From Lachancea mirantina (Eukaryota; Ascomycota; Saccharomycetes; Saccharomycetales; Saccharomycetaceae), in assembly GCA_900074745.1 (NCBI GenBank), contig LT598469.1:1364001-1428000 (forward strand): DNA of 64,000 bases, read 5' to 3'. The translations under genes were made by a program, and so were the position numbers. The notes beneath the pieces were generated by a model. It was given only the letters and a program-made list of their open reading frames with translations, had not been told where the DNA came from and searched no databases. Of the stretch, positions 10,588-19,910 are shown piece by piece. Each line of letters starts with the position of its first letter. The stretch's first letter is position 1.

Positions 10588-11698
10588 GAAAAAGCTCAGC
10601 GAGATTTTGTCATCTGTACTTTTTTCTTAATATCTGTACACTTCGTAGCTCTCTCACTACGCTAAAGGGGAATGTAAGAATCAATTTAAAATATATAACT
10701 CTTTAATCATCTGTTAAAGCCTCACACCAGGCGCGCGTAGCTTAATACCTCTAGCTTCTGCGTTGCATGTCAAAACCTACAGATACCGAGCAATCGAATT
10801 TTCAGGTTTTCGTGTACATTTAAATAAGACTTTAAACCTTAAAACCTACGGAGCAAACGTCAAGATCGCGATGTAGCTTATCGGTGGGTTTTTTCATTCA
10901 AAATCTCGGATCCGCTCTAAGCTGATGATAAACAGCGTCCCAGACTGCCATCCTTTAACTCGAAACTCGAAACAATGAGTTGATCAATCAAAGTATCGCG
11001 TTTTAAAGTCTGGATTTGTTCAAAGAGATTCCTACGTCGAACATTTCAAGCAAAGTCCGAGGCTCGAATGAGGCCGGCGGCTATTCGTATGAGAGTACAC
11101 AGAAATCAACAAATGCGAAGTGGAAGTAAAAGCATAAATTATTCACATTAGAGCGACAAGACTAACTTAAAGAAAGTAAAGCTCTAGCAGGCGTTAAAGA
11201 ATTTTTAAAGGTTGACCGGGAGCGCCGCTGTTTATTTTCAGTGGTGGGCTTTTTTTCGGCGCTCAAACGACGCCAGGATTTTCAAGTGCTTGAAATCGAT
11301 ATGATAATTCGGCTTAGGAACACACTGTCTTACGCTCGCAAGCTTAAATTTGTGTTGGTAGTTCTCATCGTATAGCACACCGATGTGCTTTTCCAATCAG
11401 GCAGATTATCACAATTTGAATTATTTTTGAATCGTTGTGTAATCGGATGATTTGTCATCCTGGAAATGCGGAGTTGCACACGGCTGAGGAAACAAAGGAT
11501 TCCGCGGATCATGGGAATGACGCTGAGCGGCAGCGCACACAAAGCGCTCCTCCGCTCATATTGAGATGCATGGCAACAGGAGTCCGGGCCGCGCTATTTT
11601 AATGGTAAACGCTCGAGATTAGCATTTAAAAGGAAAGGGCATTCGCTGTACCCGCTCTTCAATCAACACCCGAATTATAACCACATCAAGACCTCGCC
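10588..11698. other. intergenic, no gene seen (1.1 kb)
   Basis: RPS5 3' flank, then unique AT-rich DNA up to the quinone-reductase gene. No credible ORF, tRNA or transposon remnant was recognised. The size is unusual for this window and is consistent with an insertion next to RPS5. Confidence 0.5.
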
Positions 11699-12484
11699 AT
11701 GAACGTGTTGATCGTTTTCGCGCATCCAGAAAGACACTCTCTGAACGGAGCTCTGCTAGACGTTGCGGTGCGGGACCTGGAAGCGCAGGGCCACAAAGTG
11801 CAGGTATCTGACCTCTATCGCCTGCAATGGAAGCCAGCTGTCGATCGCAGCGATTTCCCAGATGTTGGGCAAGGTGATCGGCTAAAAGTAGCATCTGCGT
11901 CAGCAAGAGATTTCACTGCTGGAAATCTGACCGAAGACGTCAAGGCCGAGCAGGAAAAGCTCCTTTGGGCCGATACCGTCATTTTCCAGTTCCCGCTCTG
12001 GTGGTTCTCGATGCCCGCGATTCTCAAGGGCTGGATTGACAGAGTGTATGCGTGCGGGTTTGCTTACGGCGTGGGAGAGCATAACGACAAACGGTGGGGC
12101 GACAGGTACGGCGAAGGCAAAATGGCTGGGAAACGTGCTATGCTCGTCGTAACGACAGGAGGGTGGCCAGAGCACTATTCTGCTCGTGGAATTAATGGCC
12201 CCATCGACGATGTCCTATTTCACATCACGCACGGTATGCTCTTCTACCCAGGCTTCGCCGTCTTACCATCCTTCGTAGCCTATCGTGTTGACCGCCTAAA
12301 CGAAGCCCAGTTTGCAGATGTGTCCGCACAGCTTTGTAGCCGGCTACGTGAGCTAGAGACAGCTTCGCCCATCGCCTACCGGAACCAGAATGGCGGAGAC
12401 TACCAAATTCCGTCGATGGAACTACTTGAAGGCTTGGAAAAGTCCGGGGAAACTGGGTTTTCGCTGCACGTAGCAGCACCGTAA
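11699..12484 (+). CDS. flavodoxin-fold NAD(P)H:quinone reductase, bacterial type
   Basis: A 261-residue NQO1/KefF-superfamily flavoprotein, expected to bind FMN or FAD and reduce quinones by two electrons. The N-terminus MNVLIVFAHPERHSLNGALL holds the flavin-phosphate motif. FQFPLWWFSMPAILKGWIDR (about residues 98-117) and the LVVTTGGWPEHYS loop (about 149-161) are characteristic of this family. S. cerevisiae has no close relative of this type (Lot6 is shorter and different), and the closest look is to proteobacterial enzymes, so acquisition from bacteria is likely but is inference. It sits between RPS5 and YAT2, genes of two conserved blocks. Codon use is less biased and more GC-rich than that of RPS5. 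No targeting signal is seen; a cytosolic location is expected. Confidence 0.85.
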   Translation: MNVLIVFAHPERHSLNGALLDVAVRDLEAQGHKVQVSDLYRLQWKPAVDRSDFPDVGQGDRLKVASASARDFTAGNLTEDVKAEQEKLLWADTVIFQFPLWWFSMPAILKGWIDRVYACGFAYGVGEHNDKRWGDRYGEGKMAGKRAMLVVTTGGWPEHYSARGINGPIDDVLFHITHGMLFYPGFAVLPSFVAYRVDRLNEAQFADVSAQLCSRLRELETASPIAYRNQNGGDYQIPSMELLEGLEKSGETGFSLHVAAP

Positions 12485-12766
12485 TTGCGTGACAAACACC
12501 TGTCACGTTTTTTTTTGATTATGGCCAAATGGAACCGTTGCCCCCAAAGTCATTATCATGCTTGAATGACGAGCAGCGGTCAGAGAGGATACATCTAGGG
12601 GATGAACTAAACTGATTATGATAAAATAGAATCAGAAGTAGCTTTTCTGTAGCTCTATACTCTAAGCTTTTCTCGAGTTACATTGATATTGAATTGATAC
12701 CGAATCGATATTGGCAAATAGTTGGAACACAGCAGGATCGGACTTTGAACTTCAAAAAACTTTAGA

Positions 12767-15262
12767 ATGCGAGAATTTACGGACGAACATGGACTTCCCA
12801 AATTACCACTAGCTTCGTTGGAGAGGACTTTTGCAGAATTAGAGGAATGTATAAAACCACTCTGGTTTGCTGACGGCTACTACAAGCATCCTCTCGATCC
12901 GGAACATGCGTACGATCTGTCCGGCAAAATTACTGATTTCTTGAAAAGCAGCGTCTCAACGAAGCTTCAAAGAAAATTGGAGGAATTCTACGGATCGAAA
13001 AAATGTTATTTCGATGGGCTGCATTTGGATATCGACGGTTATCTGGGAACTGACGGCCATCACGACGTTCTTCCACGGAATCCGTTCCTTGTACTTGCTG
13101 AGGACGCTGTGCCTGATATTTCTCAGGCAGAAAGAGCTGGAATTTTGTGTTACTCCGCTGTGCGGTTTGCTTCAGCGCTTAAACGCGGTTTACTTGCCCC
13201 AGACATGGGCTCCGGGGGTCGCAGACTTTCTATGTCCGCATATTCTAATCTTTTTGGGTCTACCAGGTGTCCCGTTTTCAGAGAGGGCGAGATCGATGCC
13301 TTTGATCTCAACAGGGCATATCACGAAAACGATCTGGACGACTACGACTGCGGTCCACGTGAAGCTTGGTTTTCAAACGACGACGAACCTGCCCGGTGTA
13401 ACGGGATCACCATGAGAACTGCGCCAGATTCCAAACATGTTTTGATAATTTCGAGAGGCCAATACTATACTTTAGAGGTTTTGGATCAAGACAACGATTT
13501 GATTTACAACGAGCTGGGATTGGCAGATGCGCTAAAAAGCATTCTGGAAGACTCTTCCAAGCCGCAAAACGCGCCGCAGATCACCGCCCTTGGAAGTTTG
13601 ACCTCATACTCGATGAAGACATGGAGATACGCGCGGAAAAGACTCCAAAAGCGGTTTCCTGAGGAGATGAAGACCATCGACACTGCACTTTTTGTTCTTG
13701 TACTGGATGAGTCTGTCGGTGCTGGTCTTGGTTTTAGCGAATGCAAGAGATTATTTAATGGCACCAGTGTCATAGATGAAAACACGGGATTTCAAACGGG
13801 GTCTTGTATTTCGCGGTGGTATGACAAATTACAGGTCATCGTTACCGCGGATGCTAAAGCGGCGGTCGTGTGGGACTCTTATACTTGCGACGGATCAGCT
13901 GTCTTACGTTTCACGTCTGATATGTACGCAGAGTCCATCCTACGGTTGGCTCGAGAGGTAAATGGCGATGACCCAAACTTTTCTCTGTGGCCCTCGGTCT
14001 CCATGCGTGCTGGAGATGGGGAAGAATTCATTGCGGCGGCCAATGTGCGGAAGATTGTATGGTCTTTTAGCAAGATTTTGAAAACGCACATTCATTTATC
14101 TGAAACCAATCTGACAGATCTCATAAGCAAGCACGATATTGTGCAAGTACGGATACCATATGGCCGTCGAGCAGCTCAGCAATACGGGGTGAAAGCTGAT
14201 TCTCTAATACAGGTGGCTTTGCAGGTAGCGCATTATGCCCTTTATGGCAAAATGGCGTTTACCTGGGAGCCGGCATCGACGCGCTATTTTCAAAATTGTC
14301 GATCCAGCTGCGTCCCTATTCAAAATCAGCGCATGCTTGAACTGTGTCAAGTCTTTATTTCTAACTCTTTGAGTGAAACTGATAAACTCGAAATGTTTCT
14401 TGATGTGTGCCATTCGCATACCCGCTCTCTCGATGAAACAAAACATGGGAGCTCATTTGAGAAACATTTTGCCGCGCTGCGTTATTTATTTCGATTTCAT
14501 CGCCATTTCGGCATTGAAATGGAAAAAGAAGAGCTGAAGATTGCGTCTTCTCTTTTCACCAGCGAGATGCTCGTACCCCTCCTGGCGCCAGAAATTATTG
14601 CTGCAAACTGTGGGAATCCAGCAATGCTCGCGTTTGGGATCAACCCTGCCGTTTCGCAAGGTTTTGGCATCGGTTACATCATCAAAGATGACCAATGCGA
14701 ACTCACGGCCACTTCTCAGTTCCGGCAGGGAAATAGGCTTTTGTTTATGGTGCATAGTGTTCTAGCCGAAGTGGATGATTATTGGAACTCAAATAGAAGT
14801 ACGAGCAGCTCTTCTGCGACAACCGCAGTCCCAATAAATGAAAAGCTCTATGAGCTCGATAATGCTGGTGCAAGTGGGAGACATAAGGGCCCACGTTTGG
14901 TTCAGGGAGGAAGTTTAAATCGTGGATTTGGTCTATTTGATCTCAACGAGCACATCAAGAGTCGTTCTCCTTCGCAGCACGGCTCTAGGAATAATTCCTC
15001 AGCAAAACTTAACGAACTGCATCGGCATGAGGAATTCGCACCAAGTCACCTTTTTGAAAGATTAGACGCTACTAAAGAGGAAATGGAGTCCACCGGACGT
15101 CAAATTCTCTTGATCAATCCAGAACAGAAGCTCTCGCAGGAACCATCTTTCTCGAAGCTAGAATCCTCGCCGCGTCCAAAATCGAATGTTATCAGTAGTA
15201 GGTTTGACATTGATTTTGAGAGAGGACTAATTGGGAAGAAGGTATTCCAAACATCACAGTAG
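12767..15262 (+). CDS. YAT2: carnitine O-acetyltransferase Yat2-like
   Basis: Member of the carnitine/choline acyltransferase family, which moves acetyl units between CoA and carnitine; Yat2 is the cytosolic form in yeast. 831 residues (S. cerevisiae Yat2 about 920). The family N-terminal signature LPKLPLASLERTFAELEE is at 11-28, and a TSQFRQG motif, the usual STSQ region, lies about residues 645-651. The catalytic-histidine motif, usually YEHxxxEG, reads WDSYTCDG at 369-376, so serine 371 stands where histidine is expected. The ~120-residue C-terminal tail is low complexity and charged. GCD11 lies 4.6 kb downstream, as with YER024W-YER025W. Family membership is firm; enzymatic activity is uncertain. 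Confidence 0.9.
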   Translation: MREFTDEHGLPKLPLASLERTFAELEECIKPLWFADGYYKHPLDPEHAYDLSGKITDFLKSSVSTKLQRKLEEFYGSKKCYFDGLHLDIDGYLGTDGHHDVLPRNPFLVLAEDAVPDISQAERAGILCYSAVRFASALKRGLLAPDMGSGGRRLSMSAYSNLFGSTRCPVFREGEIDAFDLNRAYHENDLDDYDCGPREAWFSNDDEPARCNGITMRTAPDSKHVLIISRGQYYTLEVLDQDNDLIYNELGLADALKSILEDSSKPQNAPQITALGSLTSYSMKTWRYARKRLQKRFPEEMKTIDTALFVLVLDESVGAGLGFSECKRLFNGTSVIDENTGFQTGSCISRWYDKLQVIVTADAKAAVVWDSYTCDGSAVLRFTSDMYAESILRLAREVNGDDPNFSLWPSVSMRAGDGEEFIAAANVRKIVWSFSKILKTHIHLSETNLTDLISKHDIVQVRIPYGRRAAQQYGVKADSLIQVALQVAHYALYGKMAFTWEPASTRYFQNCRSSCVPIQNQRMLELCQVFISNSLSETDKLEMFLDVCHSHTRSLDETKHGSSFEKHFAALRYLFRFHRHFGIEMEKEELKIASSLFTSEMLVPLLAPEIIAANCGNPAMLAFGINPAVSQGFGIGYIIKDDQCELTATSQFRQGNRLLFMVHSVLAEVDDYWNSNRSTSSSSATTAVPINEKLYELDNAGASGRHKGPRLVQGGSLNRGFGLFDLNEHIKSRSPSQHGSRNNSSAKLNELHRHEEFAPSHLFERLDATKEEMESTGRQILLINPEQKLSQEPSFSKLESSPRPKSNVISSRFDIDFERGLIGKKVFQTSQ

Positions 15263-15328
15263 CTGATTTCTTTGGAACTTTAACAGTTGGGATGGATATA
15301 TGCTATGTAACTTCAATCTAAATGTTAC

Positions 15329-16630
15329 TCATGAATTGGTTTTACTCAAGATCTCTGCGTCTGCATGTGAGAAAGATGCAAGCAAAACAGTGTCAGCAAG
15401 AAGAACAAAACTGCCGCTGATCGTGAAACAGCTCCAAAGCAGACCCTTTTCCGCAAGTAAGCCGGTGAAAATAGGTCCAATGCACCGGGAAAACGTTTTC
15501 CCCATATTCACGATACCCATTACTCTGGTAAGATCGGCAGGTTTTATGATGCTGGTTAACAAGATCTGTCTCGGTGTCACGTCCATGGCCACTGTGAGAT
15601 TGTATAGACTGAAGAGCAAGACCGATAAGGGAAAGTAGAACTCAGCGAAAGGGATAAGCATGAAGAAGAGAGCAGAGGGCACCTGGGCGACTAAGGTCGC
15701 TTTGACAGGCCCAAATTTGCGGGCCAATATCGACGAAGGTAGCGACGAGAGCGCCATTATTATTCCAGCACTGAAGAAGAGGGTACCCAGAGCCACTGAA
15801 GTGAGTTTAAATACCGTGGAGTAGTAAAATACCATCCAAGCACTTGTCATAAATCCGACGCCGAAGGAGTCTAGCATGAAAACGATCAACAGTCTTACAA
15901 GCACGGCGTACGTCTCTGGCGACAAACCTCTGGTTGCGCGACGCGATTTCAAAAGGACTGCTGTCTCTTCTTCCACTGTCTCGGGGAGTGTGTTGTTCGA
16001 ATGACCTGTCTCCGCCGCATCGGAAAGAAGAAGAATGGCGACCAATTTTGCAGCTGCCAAAACCGCGTAGACGACAAACACAAGCTTATGACAGTCTAGC
16101 AGTGTATCTGCCGCGCCAGTTTCAAGCAAAAGTCGCACAATCCATCCGCAACTGATCGAGCCCAATGCGCTTCCACTCGTGCTCATCATCCAGTGCACAG
16201 CATACACTTCTGGCCGCTTGTTATGCGGGGTCAAATGCGCAAGCGTCGACTCCTCGATCGACTTGAAAGGCCCTACCTCGTCACTGGAGGGAGAAATCAC
16301 GCCCAGCACTGCAAATGTCAGGAGGACGTAATAGTTCTCGCTATAACTAAACACAACCCCGCTCGCACACATGGCTATGGCGCCCGCCACAAGGGTCCTG
16401 CGCCTTCCCAGCCGGTCTGCGTACCATGTCAGGGGGTATGAGATTGCCACGTCACCGATAAGCGTTAATGACATGAACCAACCCATCTGCTGCTCGGAAA
16501 CATGAATTTCACTCAAAAATAGCGTCAGAATCTGGTTAGTCAACCCATAAGACATAAGACGTAAAAATGCTGATAACCAGCATATTTTCACGTCTCGATT
16601 GGCGGTTTTGAAGGCCTCAACAACCCTCAT
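15329..16630 (-). CDS. major facilitator superfamily transporter (YJR124C-like)
   Basis: A 433-residue membrane protein with about 12 hydrophobic segments and the MFS loop motif YADRLGRRRTL (about residues 74-84) between helices 2 and 3. The central loop (about 205-235) is hydrophilic. It resembles S. cerevisiae YJR124C, an uncharacterised carrier that also follows RPS5, so synteny supports orthology. Substrate unknown. The promoter is shared with LEU3 and holds an exact PAC word. Confidence 0.85.
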   Translation of the reverse strand: MRVVEAFKTANRDVKICWLSAFLRLMSYGLTNQILTLFLSEIHVSEQQMGWFMSLTLIGDVAISYPLTWYADRLGRRRTLVAGAIAMCASGVVFSYSENYYVLLTFAVLGVISPSSDEVGPFKSIEESTLAHLTPHNKRPEVYAVHWMMSTSGSALGSISCGWIVRLLLETGAADTLLDCHKLVFVVYAVLAAAKLVAILLLSDAAETGHSNNTLPETVEEETAVLLKSRRATRGLSPETYAVLVRLLIVFMLDSFGVGFMTSAWMVFYYSTVFKLTSVALGTLFFSAGIIMALSSLPSSILARKFGPVKATLVAQVPSALFFMLIPFAEFYFPLSVLLFSLYNLTVAMDVTPRQILLTSIIKPADLTRVMGIVNMGKTFSRCIGPIFTGLLAEKGLLWSCFTISGSFVLLADTVLLASFSHADAEILSKTNS

Positions 16631-16715
16631 TTGCTATGGTTATTCAAGTCCTTAAACTGCTTCTCGTCCAACTTCACCATCATAAAAGCAGGCGATGACC
16701 CCAGTTCTTGATCTT

Positions 16716-16751
16716 GAATTTTTCAAAAATTTCAATTTATCAACTCATCGC
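16716..16751. promoter_or_regulatory. PAC and RRPE-like motifs between the MFS gene and LEU3
   Basis: CTCATCGC at 16744-16751 is the exact complement of the PAC core GCGATGAG. GAATTTTTCAAAAATTTC (16716-16733) is similar to RRPE (TGAAAAATTTT). A second near-PAC word, GCGATGA, lies at 16692-16698. This pair normally marks ribosome-biogenesis genes, which neither neighbour is. Confidence 0.45.
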
Positions 16752-16872
16752 CTTTGCCAAGATCGAGATATGACCAGCAAGAAAACCGAGAATTGGACAA
16801 ACTTAAACGAAGTCAAGGGCTTATAGCCATTTCTGCATTTTATCGCATGGGCGTTCATTTTTACAAGGTGAT

Positions 16873-19464
16873 ATGAAAAGTCGTAGCGAGTCTTTCGAAT
16901 CCGATGGCTTAGAAAATGAGAGTTCTAGAAATTTGAAGGGCCGCCGGAAGAAACTGGCCTGTGTGGAATGCCGGCAACAAAAATCGAAATGCGATGCCCA
17001 CGAAAGAGCACCTTTGCCATGCACACGGTGCGTGAAGAAGAACATCGAATGTATGTTGCAGCGAGATTTCCGTCGGACTTATAAACGGGCGAGAAATGAC
17101 GTTATTGAGAGACGGTTTCTGGAGCTGACGCAGTCGTTGAGCAATCTGGATTCTAAGGAAATCCTCCGACGTATTGAAAACGAGGAAAAGGGCGTCATGG
17201 ATGGAGACACCGATTTTTTCGAAAGGGACCGGATCGCTTCGCTTTTGCAGAAGCGAATATTGGATCAGATGCACTCACATACGGTCGATTCTCGGGCTGA
17301 TCGCTTGTCCGAGGTGGTAGACGCTGGTCTTGTGACGTGTCGGCTGCCGAATGACGTAGAACTCACGAAAGAAATGCTGCAATGCGAGCCCAAGTCGCTG
17401 GGGGACGTACGTCTGTCAGCGCAAGACATCGCAGCATTGTACAAAGAGTTCGTCGTCAAGTACCATCCATTTCTGCCCGTGGTAGACGTGATCAAGGGTC
17501 CCGAGCGGCTGCATGCGTTGTCGCCGTGCCTATTTTGGGTTATCATGCTTATAGGACAACGGCAAACAGGCGAGTCATCGACAGTCATGGCCAATTTGTC
17601 CGCACTGGTGAAATCTATCCTCGCGGAGATTAACATGTCCCCAATTATTCGGTATTCGCCTTCAGAAAATGATGAGCCTGTGCTGAACGTTGCTTCTGTT
17701 TATTCCGTCCAGGCTTTTTTGCTGTATACCTTTTGGCCTCCTCTCACTTCGTCTCTGAGCGCGGACACGTCCTGGAACACCATTGGATCTGCCATGTTTC
17801 AGGCCATACGTGTGGGGCTGAACTGTGCGGAGTTTTCTAGCGAATACGCCAGTGCCAATTCAGAGCAGATAGCAGAACAAGTGAGGACCTGGGTATGCTG
17901 TAATATAGTCTCCCAAACGATCGCGTCGGCATTCGGGTTCCCTTCCTTTGTGTCCTTTGACAACACTATCTTCAACGCATGTAAGCTCGCATCCGAGCAG
18001 CATGCGAAAGAGAAGGACAGCCAAGTTCCCGAATCTTTGAAAATGATGATGCATATAGCGCATTTTGAGAATCAATTGACCAAAACCATGACTTCGAATC
18101 CGTTGAACGCTATGGGTATGGTGTCTAGCGAGGAAAGACTACCGCTACTGCGGGTATTAGACCAACAACTGGGAGAGTTGGAACTTAAATTACAAGCCAG
18201 TGGGCTAGATGACATTCGCAAGTTTCTCCTCCTCGTTTCCAAAGTTCATTTGCTAACTTATTATTTCACGGATGCTATCTCTGAAGGTGGCGAGTCTGAC
18301 TCAAATTTACTGGACGTCCGCAGCATTGAAAAGAGTTTTGAGACCAAGAGGGGGTTCGTTAAAGTTTACAATGTCGCGGTAGAACTTCTAAATCATGCTA
18401 ATTCGATGTGGAAATCTGACCCGACAGTCATCAAGTCGTTTCCAGGTGTATTTGTCCTCAATATTTGGCAAACCGCATGCGTTATTTGTAAACTTGCTCA
18501 TTCGTCACTGGATTCTGTGCTGGACGTAGAACTTGGCAAGCAAGTCTACAAAGATGCGGTCTCACTAACGCTGAACGCTTCGATCATTAAATATGATATG
18601 GCCTACAGATCTTCCGGCATAATGCGAAGCATTTGGAGCATGTTCAAAAACATGCATTCAGACTGGAAGAAACCTGAGGACAAGACAACAACGAGCAAAC
18701 ACCGCGATTTCAACCTGGACATTACGGTGAATTCACGTATGTCTGCTAGTGTCTTTTTCGACTGTCTCTATATTCTTCGCGAAAAGTGCGGTATGGCCAA
18801 ACTTAAGCGTGAGCTTCGCCGCGAGTCCAGGCACAACAAAACTACTGGTAGAACTCAAAATAATACAAGCTACGACGACCATGAAAACAGTGACATTCAG
18901 AATTCGAGTGATCGCGAAGATTTTGCCGATGTCACGATTGATCCGACCTACGATAAGAGACGTCTGCGCCGTTTGTCGGGTCAGGAAACGCCTGAGGAGG
19001 ATGCCCGGAAATTGATCAAAATGATACCTCTGGATCCTGAACCTATCAATGCATCTGTGACAAACATTGGAAATGCTAGCGGTCCCAATTCTGCTGCCGG
19101 TCATGACTCTGTCTCCCTGAAAGCAATTTTGAATCGAAATTCGCCTCGGGAACACATTTTGAAAAGGTCCCACGAGGAAAATGGAGGTCAACGTGGATCT
19201 TCGTCTTCGGATATTTTGTGGAAGGGCACCGGGCTACCATTAGTAAATTTACAGGCTACGCCTCTATGCTCGGAAGAGATTTCTGCGTCCGACGCAGGAT
19301 CTTCTGGTGCTCCAAAAGGTGACACAAGCGCTACTCCCCTAGCAAACGCATTCCCAGAAAAGTCTCCCGCGCCAGTAGAACATTGGGAAAATTGGGAATC
19401 TGATTTGGTTTGGAAAGACGTCGACATCTTGATGAATGAATTCGCCTTCAATCCAACTGTTTAA
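16873..19464 (+). CDS. LEU3: Zn2Cys6 transcription factor Leu3
   Basis: Regulator of branched-chain amino-acid genes; activates when bound by alpha-isopropylmalate and represses otherwise. 863 residues (886 in S. cerevisiae). The zinc cluster CVECRQQKSKCDAHERAP, continued by CTRCVKKNIEC (residues about 33-61), and the linker DFRRTYKRARNDVIERRF are almost the same as in Leu3. The middle holds the fungal factor homology region. The long acidic, Ser/Asn-rich part (about 650-830) is followed by the C-terminal activation motif DVDILMNEFAFNP, also diagnostic of Leu3. SST2 lies nearby, as YLR451W-YLR452C in S. cerevisiae, with GCD11 between. Confidence 0.95.
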   Translation: MKSRSESFESDGLENESSRNLKGRRKKLACVECRQQKSKCDAHERAPLPCTRCVKKNIECMLQRDFRRTYKRARNDVIERRFLELTQSLSNLDSKEILRRIENEEKGVMDGDTDFFERDRIASLLQKRILDQMHSHTVDSRADRLSEVVDAGLVTCRLPNDVELTKEMLQCEPKSLGDVRLSAQDIAALYKEFVVKYHPFLPVVDVIKGPERLHALSPCLFWVIMLIGQRQTGESSTVMANLSALVKSILAEINMSPIIRYSPSENDEPVLNVASVYSVQAFLLYTFWPPLTSSLSADTSWNTIGSAMFQAIRVGLNCAEFSSEYASANSEQIAEQVRTWVCCNIVSQTIASAFGFPSFVSFDNTIFNACKLASEQHAKEKDSQVPESLKMMMHIAHFENQLTKTMTSNPLNAMGMVSSEERLPLLRVLDQQLGELELKLQASGLDDIRKFLLLVSKVHLLTYYFTDAISEGGESDSNLLDVRSIEKSFETKRGFVKVYNVAVELLNHANSMWKSDPTVIKSFPGVFVLNIWQTACVICKLAHSSLDSVLDVELGKQVYKDAVSLTLNASIIKYDMAYRSSGIMRSIWSMFKNMHSDWKKPEDKTTTSKHRDFNLDITVNSRMSASVFFDCLYILREKCGMAKLKRELRRESRHNKTTGRTQNNTSYDDHENSDIQNSSDREDFADVTIDPTYDKRRLRRLSGQETPEEDARKLIKMIPLDPEPINASVTNIGNASGPNSAAGHDSVSLKAILNRNSPREHILKRSHEENGGQRGSSSSDILWKGTGLPLVNLQATPLCSEEISASDAGSSGAPKGDTSATPLANAFPEKSPAPVEHWENWESDLVWKDVDILMNEFAFNPTV

Positions 19465-19572
19465 GCACCTAGGCACAACGAGAGAAGCTACAAACGAGCA
19501 AAAACCCGGACAACCCTCACAGGAAACAAGACTTTCTCATAAACTCTGTCAAATCATTGGAAACAATGCCTA

Positions 19573-19747
19573 ACTCATCGAGAAGCTTCTGTCAAAAGGA
19601 TGCGAATGATGATGAGATTTTGCGCTTACGTAATGATTTCTATGGATCACGTGCCTTTTCTCGATAGTCACATGACTTATTTATCATTTTGTCACTTTAT
19701 CATTTTTTTTCAAGATTTTCCAGGATTTTGAATGATGAAAAATTTTT
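19573..19747 (+). promoter_or_regulatory. PAC-like and RRPE motifs upstream of GCD11
   Basis: ACTCATCG (19573-19580) and GATGAGATTTT (19611-19621) are PAC-like. TGAAAAATTTTT (19736-19747) is an exact RRPE. The set suits coordination of a translation-initiation gene with ribosome-biogenesis control. A CACGTG box is at about 19648-19653. The rest of the 446-bp spacer is AT-rich with no gene seen. Confidence 0.5.
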
Positions 19748-19910
19748 ATGATTTCTAGCTTGGGCTTAAAGCAAGCTTGAGAAGTTAGTTCTAGCGACTT
19801 AAAACTATTTAAGGAGTCTGGAAGATCTGTCAGACGATTAGAGGTTTATTTGTCGCATTTTAAAGCTATTTGAAAATTTTTCAGGCGAAAATTCTGGTCG
19901 TGAAGTCCCT

